From a bacterium (GTDB lineage: Bacteria > Omnitrophota > Gorgyraeia > Zapsychrales > Zapsychraceae), in assembly GCA_030429765.1 (NCBI GenBank), contig JAUIER010000023.1, forward strand, positions 1 to 49,629: a stretch of DNA of 49,629 nt, given 5' to 3'. Of the stretch, positions 38,401-47,400 are shown piece by piece. A program made the position numbers and the translations under genes. Positions within the stretch are counted from its first letter, which is position 1, and the number at the start of each line of letters is the position of its first letter. Under the pieces are notes generated by a model. The model ran no database searches and had not been told where the DNA came from. It worked only from the letters and a program-made list of their open reading frames with translations.

Positions 38401-41400
38401 TTTTACGTAGCTCGCTTGAGATCGCTTCCATGATTTCTAATCGCTCTGTCTGAGCCTTGGCGACTGTCTCGAAAGCGTTAGCGGCCACGTAGACTTTATT
38501 GGCTCGAACTGTGTAATCTTTGCCTGCTTCTAGTCCTAGGCTTGTGAAGGCCTTAGAACCAAGCTCTTCAACGTTAATGACATAGTGTTTTGTATCCGTG
38601 TCGTAGGCGAAGACTTTTTCCTGATATGTCATACCAAGCTTGACTTCCTTGCCATCGCGGATTTCAACGATGGTGTATCCGTCTGTCTTGATTTGTGCAT
38701 CCGATGACAACATTTCGCCGTTGGCCAATTCAACTGGATGTCCGATTTCCAGCTTAGTGGCTTGTTTCACCGGCGCCTGATCCAGACCGTTAATCGAGTA
38801 GATGTCATGCGCCGCGGCGTATACATACTGGCTGTCTGTGTCAACTGAGCGTAGTTTCAGTGTCTTGGCCGTACGTCCGTGGATGTGATCCATAACAAAT
38901 CGTTGTGAAGGATCTACCTGGTAAAGGCTTTCCATCGTGATAACCAATTTCGCTCGTTTGCGTTCGCGAGGATCAACGATGTAAACGAATGTTTCTTCCT
39001 GATCATTGGTTTGTCGAACGATCTTGTCTCCCTGCTGGATGCGGACATCTTCAACACGGATAATCGTGTTCATGTTGACCGTGCTGTCGACAGCCTTGAT
39101 CTTCGCATCGTTCAGGTTATATAGAGTAGACGCTGTTACCGTGATCTGACCAAGCTCTTTGGAGATCGCGTTGAATTGTTCTTCGACACGGAATTGAAGA
39201 TCAGCTGTCATTTCAACCAACATACCTTCAAATTCGATGGCCAGTACTTGACCCTCGGCGTCTCGGTAGAGACGGTAGAAGCGGCCTTGTTCGCTGTGTT
39301 CTGTGACGATTGTACCGTCCGCGATTTCCAGATGACCGTAAAGTTCGTAATCTCCCACAACCTTGGATTCCACAAGCTCCATTTGTCCTGAGTAAAGTGA
39401 GACGCGGTAGCGGTCTTCTGTGGTGACCAATTGCTCAAGACCGTCTTGACCTTGAACCGGAACCGCTCGTTCGTAAACCAGATCAGCCGCCTCACCCATG
39501 TAGTTATCGAAGCTCATGAAGACCTTGCGTTTTTCAGCCAATGATGCGTCTTCGTCATATGGTCGTTGGTATTTCTTAGCCACATAAGTTTCAACCATCA
39601 TTCCGGCGGCCACACGCTCAACGCCCTGGTTGTAACCTTCGATGGTGTAGACTTTGTTGGTTCGGACATCCAGAACGTATCCTTCCGGAAGAACATCATA
39701 TTCTGTATCAATATCGGATGCGTACTGTCCAAGGGCGATTCCGCCTTGTCCAACTTCCGCAACGGTGATGTAGTGCGTGTACTCTCCAGATTGATCATCG
39801 CGTAGGTACTGAACGTATCCGCCCTGAACCGGTACGGTGATCGCCTCGGCGTCTGTTGTATTTTCTTTGGCCAATCGCTCAGGTGTGACTTCAGACGTGC
39901 TGATTCGGCGTTGGTTTTCAGCCCGTCGCGCAGCGACGCTTTGTTCGAATTGTCGGATACCTTCTGACAATTGCTCAAGAACCGCGTCACGCGAGACTTC
40001 CATAACCGAATCTAATCCTTGTCGGTTGGCCGCGCTGTTAAGATCGATCATCGCGTTTTCAACCAATTTCTCTAGTTCACGGTAAGCTTCGATGTATTCG
40101 CGAGAATTTGTTCCCTTCTTCGCCGCTCGCTCAAGGGCCGGTCCGATCTTGTTACGTAGTATGTCACGCTCTTGAGTGGTGAGAAGGACGTCTTCAGCTC
40201 GTAGTACGAGTACGTACTCTGTACCTTGCAGACGCTTGCTGGTGGCGAAAAACTCAGATGACTCGGTGAATAGGTTCATACGACCCGCAACCTGCTCGGC
40301 GTTGACGCGTGAGCGAAGTGAGTAATCCAGAACCATACCCGATTGACGCGGATACTTCGCGGCAGCCTCGATTGAGATACCTGTATCGAAGGCGGCTACG
40401 ACGATTACATTCTTCGATAATCGGCCTTTCTTCTGAAGAACTTCGATTTCGCCTAAGCTTTCGACGCGCTTGCCGTCAACGTATGTATAGTCAGAATCTT
40501 TCCAGTTTCGGCCGCTTTCGGTTTCTTCACGGATCTGGATGATCTGTACGTCTAGTTTCTCAAGAAGCTTGCTGTCGCGTAGGACTTCAGCGATTTCGCG
40601 GCGGAAGGCCGGTAGGTTCGAGTCTAACAACATCACGAATCCGTCTTCACCGCGTTCCGCGAAGATCTTCTCGACCATCTCACGGGCCCGTGTTGAAAGT
40701 GTTGATTCTGACAATAGATCCAACAGAATTCTGAACTTGATATCTCGTTCAAGACGCGGTGCTTTTTCGAGCTGAACGCTTCGTCCCATGAAGGCCATAG
40801 ATGATGCCGCGTCTGGGTTAGCCGTACCACCGATTGTCTTCTTACCTGCGTCAACGATATGCGCGCTTGTCGCTCGAACACTTGGTTTGTGGATTGTCAT
40901 TTGAGCGAATGTTTCAAGGGTGACAGTTCTGCCCTTGTCTGATGCTTCAAGTTCCATACGGAATTTCGCTCCAAGGATACTCAAGATCGCGCGGCTCTTT
41001 CCGTGGAAGCCTGACTTACTAGAGAAGACTCGGTCTTCTTGGCGCTGACCTAGACTTGTGTGATCCAGTGGTGTGATTGATAGATCACCGTTCTTGTCGA
41101 AGTCGATCTCGAACTTGCGTCGCGCGATGTCTTCCAAGGCTCCCGGAAGATCACGTAAGAACTCACGCATTTCATTGTCTTTGAACAATTCGCGCATGCG
41201 AGCCTGTCCTTCAGGTCCGATGCGTTCGTTGAAGCGTCGGTTGATTTCGCCTTCGACGTGGAAAACTTCACCCTTGGCATTAGTAACAAGTTCTCTGAAC
41301 TTGACAGCGAATCGTGAACCGTTACCCTGACCGTCAGGCGTGTTTTCGACTAACCGTTCAACACCGCGTTTGAAGTTACCTTCACCGATTTCCAACGCGA

Positions 41401-44400
41401 ACTTGACAACTTCTTCACCGTAGATTTCAGCGAATTCTTTTTCAGCTTTAAGGATTTCGATCAGATCCTTACGTCCTGATTCATTAACGAACTTGCGCCC
41501 GAATCCTTTAACCGTTCCCTGAATCAAGTCAGCCATAGTCGCGGCGATGTGGATCTCGTCCTTATTACCGTATAGATCTTTAAGCATATCCGCTTCTTGT
41601 CGGGCCGCTTCAGCCGCTTGATGCGCCTTGACCTTGTCGCCTGTTTCAGCCCGTACGCGGTCAAATGCTTCTTGTCCGGCCTTTTCACGCTCTAGGATAA
41701 TTTCCTGAACTTGCTTGTACGTCAATAGAACGTGACGCTTGTCACCTGATTCGATGTATTCACGGAAGGCCTTGGCATCGATTGAACCGCCTAGCTCTCC
41801 GTCACGTGTTGTCGGCCATACGAAGTATTCACCGAATTCTTTGTGCAGACGGATCAGAAGGTCAACTGTGTTTGAACTGGCGAATGATCGCATACCTTCA
41901 CGGCTCATTTCGACAAGCAGATGTTTCGCCATAACCGATTTACCACCACCGAACATCTTGACGATGACGATCAGGTTATCCGCCATATCACCCTTCACGG
42001 CCTCAGCTGATAGCTTGATGCGGAAGGCGTCATCGAATAGTTCTTCTCGTGTTCGGTACGCCCATCCTTCTTCGGTGAACAGCCGTGATAGCGTTCGCTC
42101 AGCCAGGTTCATTTCGCGGTCGGTACGTGGGATCAATGTGTAGAAGCCTTCTTCTGATTCCTTAACGATGTTGCGGTCTTTGAAGTTGTCGATCTTGACG
42201 ATTTCGCCGACTTCTCTGACGAAGGCTTCAACGTTGCTGGCCTCACGCAATAGTCGTGATCGGTATAGACGCCCTTCTTCAGTAATATCCATTCGGTCTT
42301 CGGCTTTTCCGTTGCGGATCGATCCATTAGAGATCGGTCGGGCCGGATTACCGCGAAGTTCTGATCTTAATCGCTCCAGCTTCTTGGCCGCTGAACGGAA
42401 GCTCAAGCGTTCTTTGAGTCGCTGGATCCATGTCTTCGACTTGATGATGTCAGATGACTGTTCTGATCTTGTGTTTTGTAGACCGTCAGCCGCGATGGCG
42501 CGTGTTCGTGCCGTTGTAGTGAATGTCTCCTTGAACAGCTGTACGATTTCGAAGGCAACCTTCTTCAATCCGCTGATCAACTCAAGTGAGCGGCGGACGT
42601 GTGGCGGTGCCCGTGTGACCATTGATGTCGATACTTCAGCTCCGTTCTCAAGTACATCCCGAACGATGCGGTGAGCGGCCATGGCCTCTTTTGTATTGCC
42701 AAGTTTGGCTCGAAGTTCAGCTGAAACGTTCAATCGGCCTTGTTCGATCAGCTCAAGCATGCGTGTGACGCGAAGCTCACGTAATTCGTGGAGTCGGCGC
42801 GTTCCGTCATGAACGAGAACGGTTACACGTTTACCGTTCACTACGTCTTTGTATCCAAGACCTTCACGTCCTAGGAACTTGACGGCCTGGCGATCGATGT
42901 ATTCGCGGATAATGAAATCTTTGCCTTCAGTAACTCGGGCTTTAACACCGGCTTGCTCTAACTCAGCTACGCGTCGGTTAACCGCGCGTCGTACTTGGCG
43001 GACACTTGAAATACGGCTTGTATCGGTCAATCGAGCCAAGACGCGGTTAACAAGGCTTAATAGCCATTCGTATAGACCGTCAACCGGTGGTTCAGGCGGT
43101 GTGCCGGCTCCGCCGCCTAGCGGAAGCGCACCAGAGTGTCCATAGACCGCAACCGGTGTTTCCAGGCTGCTGGCGTATACAGCCGCCGGAGCTCCCAAGA
43201 CCGCCTGGTCGGCGACCGGCTGACCCGCCGCTTTCATTCGGCGTAGAATGATCAAGCTGGTTAATCCAACGGCCATAGCCGCGATGATTCCGAAGACAGC
43301 GCCACGATCAGTTGTTTCCGATTCCCCAATCGTATTAACTTTAGTTTCTGTTTCTAATGAACGTGTGGCGCTGTCTCCAAGAACTGTAGCCGGTACCATT
43401 TGAGCAACCCAGATCAATGTTCCGGCAATAAGTGCTAGGCTCATAAGTTTTGTGTTACGGATGTATTTCCAGAAGCGTGACTTTCCAGATACATTTGAAG
43501 CCCGTAATTCTCCGGCGAAGAATCCAGCCGTATCGGTTTCGGCTGTCATATCCTTCTGGATACCCTTGGCAAATTGTGAAACAACCAGTCGGTAAAGGAT
43601 GATTGCCTGAATCAATTTGTTCTTATTAAGGAAGCTTGTATTCAAGACGACTTCATTACGTTCAACATCCGTTTTGAATAGGTATCCTTCTGAGAAGACA
43701 GATGATGCAGTCACATAGAATGTCATTTCTGCCGGCAATGCAAAGCTTGGCGGGCCGCGTCGGTATAGCTGGGCCATGACATCGTTTAATCGGGCCAGAA
43801 CGACTTCTGTTGAAGAATTGATTTGCTCAGGTTGTACCGCGACATATTGATCACCCACCAATTGTAATTTCAACTCACTGGTCAGATCATTGATGATTCG
43901 CTCAAATGTGATGTCGATGCTTTCTTCCTCTTCAGCCTGGACGTTAGCGCCCAACCATTTTCGTAGGTATCCGAAGAAGGCCACATTCAAGATCACATTG
44001 TGTTCCGCGTTGGCGATTTCCTGGAACTCAAGACCAAACTGTCGGGCGAAGACCCGGTTCGTTTGGGCGGTTGTGACTGAATCATCGGCTCCGACAGCTA
44101 CATAAGCCTTAATTCCATGGTCGGCCAGGTTGCGGCGGACAGCTGCCTTCTCTTCTATTTCAAGTGAAAGGTGTCGTTTCAACCATAGTGTTTCGAATCG
44201 TTGTCGGAGGCTGGTTTCTTCGATTGCCGCGTGCTCAATTAGCTTCTCATATGTATAAGAGCTGACTCGGATGAAGCGGACAAACTTACGGAATCCTAGT
44301 CCGCGGAAGAATGACTGAACTTTCACCATCCATGAATGCGGTAGACTGTCGAGAAGCATGATTCCCCAAATCATCCACTTCTGAACCTTAACTTCATCAT

Positions 44401-47400
44401 AAGGTAATGACGCGAATACGACTGTTCCGATATTGCTGATTGCCATTGGCGTAATATGACGTAGACGGCTTGATTGATAAGCGTATCGTTCGGTGAGAAG
44501 CGCCAACAGAATCTTTCCGCCGAATGAATGTGTCACAACATCAACTTTGTGTTTGGCTTCGACCGGTTGTTCTGGAACAACATTGATGTTAAGTCGGACA
44601 AGGAATCGACCGAAGCGTTGTTTCCAGCCCCGGGCTTCTTCGGCCCGCTCGGCCTTGACCGCGTTACCGTTTTGCGCGAAGTGATTGATCACCCAGCCGA
44701 GGAATTTCTCTGATCGGGCCACAAGGTGATTGATCTCAAGGATATTCTTAAGATCTACACGTTGTTCCAATGTCAATGGCTGTCCGGCGATCTCACCTGA
44801 GTTAAGGATTCCACGGATGATTCGGTCTGATCTCCAGTGCTGGATAATGATGATGGTTCGGTTTGGATACAGTCGTTTAAGCTCTTTCAGGTTGAATGTG
44901 ACGTGATCAACTACACCGTGAAGGAATAGGATCGGATCGCCGGCCGCTTTGTATACCTCAAAGTCATACGGCACGTTGATGCTGTTTTCGACATATGTAT
45001 CGTACTGTTCTTGTTCCGATTGAACTTCACGGCTGACAACAACGGTGTTGGCCTTGGCCCCGCGTTTCAAGAATGAGAATCTTGATCGATCTTCAAAGGC
45101 ACTAAGTACGGTTGAAAGCACTGTTCGGACACCTTCTGTTCCGGCCGTTGGAACTCGGATCACATCGGATGCCAAACCTTCGATCGTGTTGTCACCTACG
45201 ACAACCTTAGTCGCGTTTGGCAAGGCGTCGAACATTGGCGCGTCCAGCTGTCCTTCACCGATGATGAGGACGTCTTCTTCACTAATATCCAAGTGATCCA
45301 TTAGGTCTCGAACCGCGCCACCCTTATCCGTGCGTGAGATGTAGATCGCCATGTCTGAGGCGAATACATTTAGGGCTGCGTAGCGTGGATCCAATGCCAA
45401 TTGCAGACGGATCGCCGTGGCCGTTGCGTCGCGAACTTCTTGTGTGGTTCCGGTCATCCATACCTTCAATCGAAGCGTGCGGTCTTCGAACTGAACTTTT
45501 TCGATCTCTACAGCTGAGCTCAAGTTTTCATCCATTTCGCGGGCAATCGCGTATTGAGCTTCCAGAACGTCGATCAATTCAGCAATCTCGGCCGGATCGG
45601 CTGACAAGGTGTCGATGTAAACCGGTAGGCTCTCGACAATCTCACCACGTCGGTTGAATCGGTATCCGATGCCACCGTTGGCTGTGTAAACATACTGGAA
45701 GGCTCGTCCCGCGACCGACAGCTTGTCGCTGTATCGGGCCATTGTTGTATTGAGCCCTTTACCGGTGATAGCCGCGATGTTCACCCCGGCTTGTCGCAAT
45801 TGTTCAACCAGGCTGATGCTGGCGTCTTCGAATGCTGTTTCGTCTGAGGCCTGTCCGACAATTAGCGCATCGTTAACGTTTGTGATGATCAGCTTGAATC
45901 GTTGGCTAAGTGGAGCGAGTGTCACATTTGTAACTGGAGTGATTTCGGTGTCATGCTCAACAACCTTGACATTCGCTGCGTCAGCCGCTCGCCGTGCCGC
46001 GCGTTGGTTCCATAGTCTGAATCCGAGCCATCCGAAGATGCCTGCGACTAGGAGTCCGAATAGTATGGAGGCAGTGACAACGTTAGTTTCCGATTCCCCA
46101 ATCGTCATAACTTTAGTCTCTGTTAATGAACCTGCACTGCCTCCAAATGTTTGTGTTTCAGATACTTCTGGGACAACGTTGGCTTCAGTTAGTTCCGATT
46201 CCCCAATCGTCATAACTTTAGCTTCTGTTATTAATGAACGTCCAACGTTGCCCCGAGATTCAAATAGTTCTGCAGGGACAGCACCAGCAACTTCAGTTGT
46301 TTCCGATTCCCCAATCGTCATAACTTTAGTTTCTGTTAATGAACGTGCTGTGCTGTCCCCGAAGTCTTGAGCCTGAGTCGGTTCGGCTGTAAATAGCGTG
46401 GATACGATCACAAATACAAATGGTAAGATCGCTCCAAATATTCCTCTAAGCTGATCGATCAGCTTGGTCATTACGCTTCGACGTCCCGCTTGGGCAGCCG
46501 CGTCAAATGAATGCTCTACCGATTCGGCTAGATTTAGTCTTGAAAGTCGTTCGAAGATACGTTGCTCATTGGCACGAACAACTGAGTATGCCGGTTCAGT
46601 TTCTTTGTTCATATCACCGTCATACTCTGTAAATTCAACGTTGTATCGCTCTGCAAGGCTTCGTAGCAACCATTGCGCCACAACCAATCGACCTGTATCT
46701 TGATATGTATTTGGTCCTAATAAGCGTTGTGCCCGGGCAAGAATACGTAGTGGTGTTGTTTCAATATTGGTGGTGTTGAGGCGCTGTCCAAATACGGTTA
46801 CGCCACTTCCAAATGTGAGGTAGAAGTTCTTATCATGTGAATTATTGGCCGCTTCGAAGATATCCATTTCTTCGACTCCGTAGATGCCGGCAGATCCCAA
46901 CTCTTCACTCATCGCTTGTCCTTCGAATAATGACATAAGTGAGATGCCCAACTCAGATCCGATAGAGATGTTCTTCGTGACAACAAATACGTCAATGTCT
47001 TCACCGTATGGCATACGTGTTCCGGATGGGTAGCTTCCCCAGAACTCTACCAGACTTCCTCCAACAGTGATGTTGAGGATCTCAGCGTTCGGATATTTGC
47101 GCTCGATGAACTTCGGTAGATATTCTTGAATAACCCGAAGCGCCTTGAGTAATTTAACTCGTCTTTCGTCATCCGCTGAAGTACTGGTGTATGTATATGT
47201 TTCTGTCAACTGAGCAACCATTTCTTCGTATGTGTCAACACGTGGACCTTCCACATAGACATCGAAGCTGCTCATATCCTTCCAGACCGTGTTGGTCAGA
47301 TGTTGTTTTCTTAACTCGACAAACTCCAATGGATATTCAGGTGTATCCTGAGTTTCCATCAAGAATAGGAGTGATAGGGCCGGATCAGCATTGTTGTAGC

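Noticed and set aside
46086-46335. CRISPR-like array: about 37-base repeats at a regular period of about 106 bases
   Set aside because: All copies are in one coding frame and encode the same tag; the sequences between them are coding, the copies are few and no cas genes are near.
45723-46370. Plus-strand ORF of 215 codons opposite the HAD-like and tag region
   Set aside because: It has Ser/Thr/Val-rich composition typical of an antisense reading, no ribosome site, and its repeats are the reverse of the tag.
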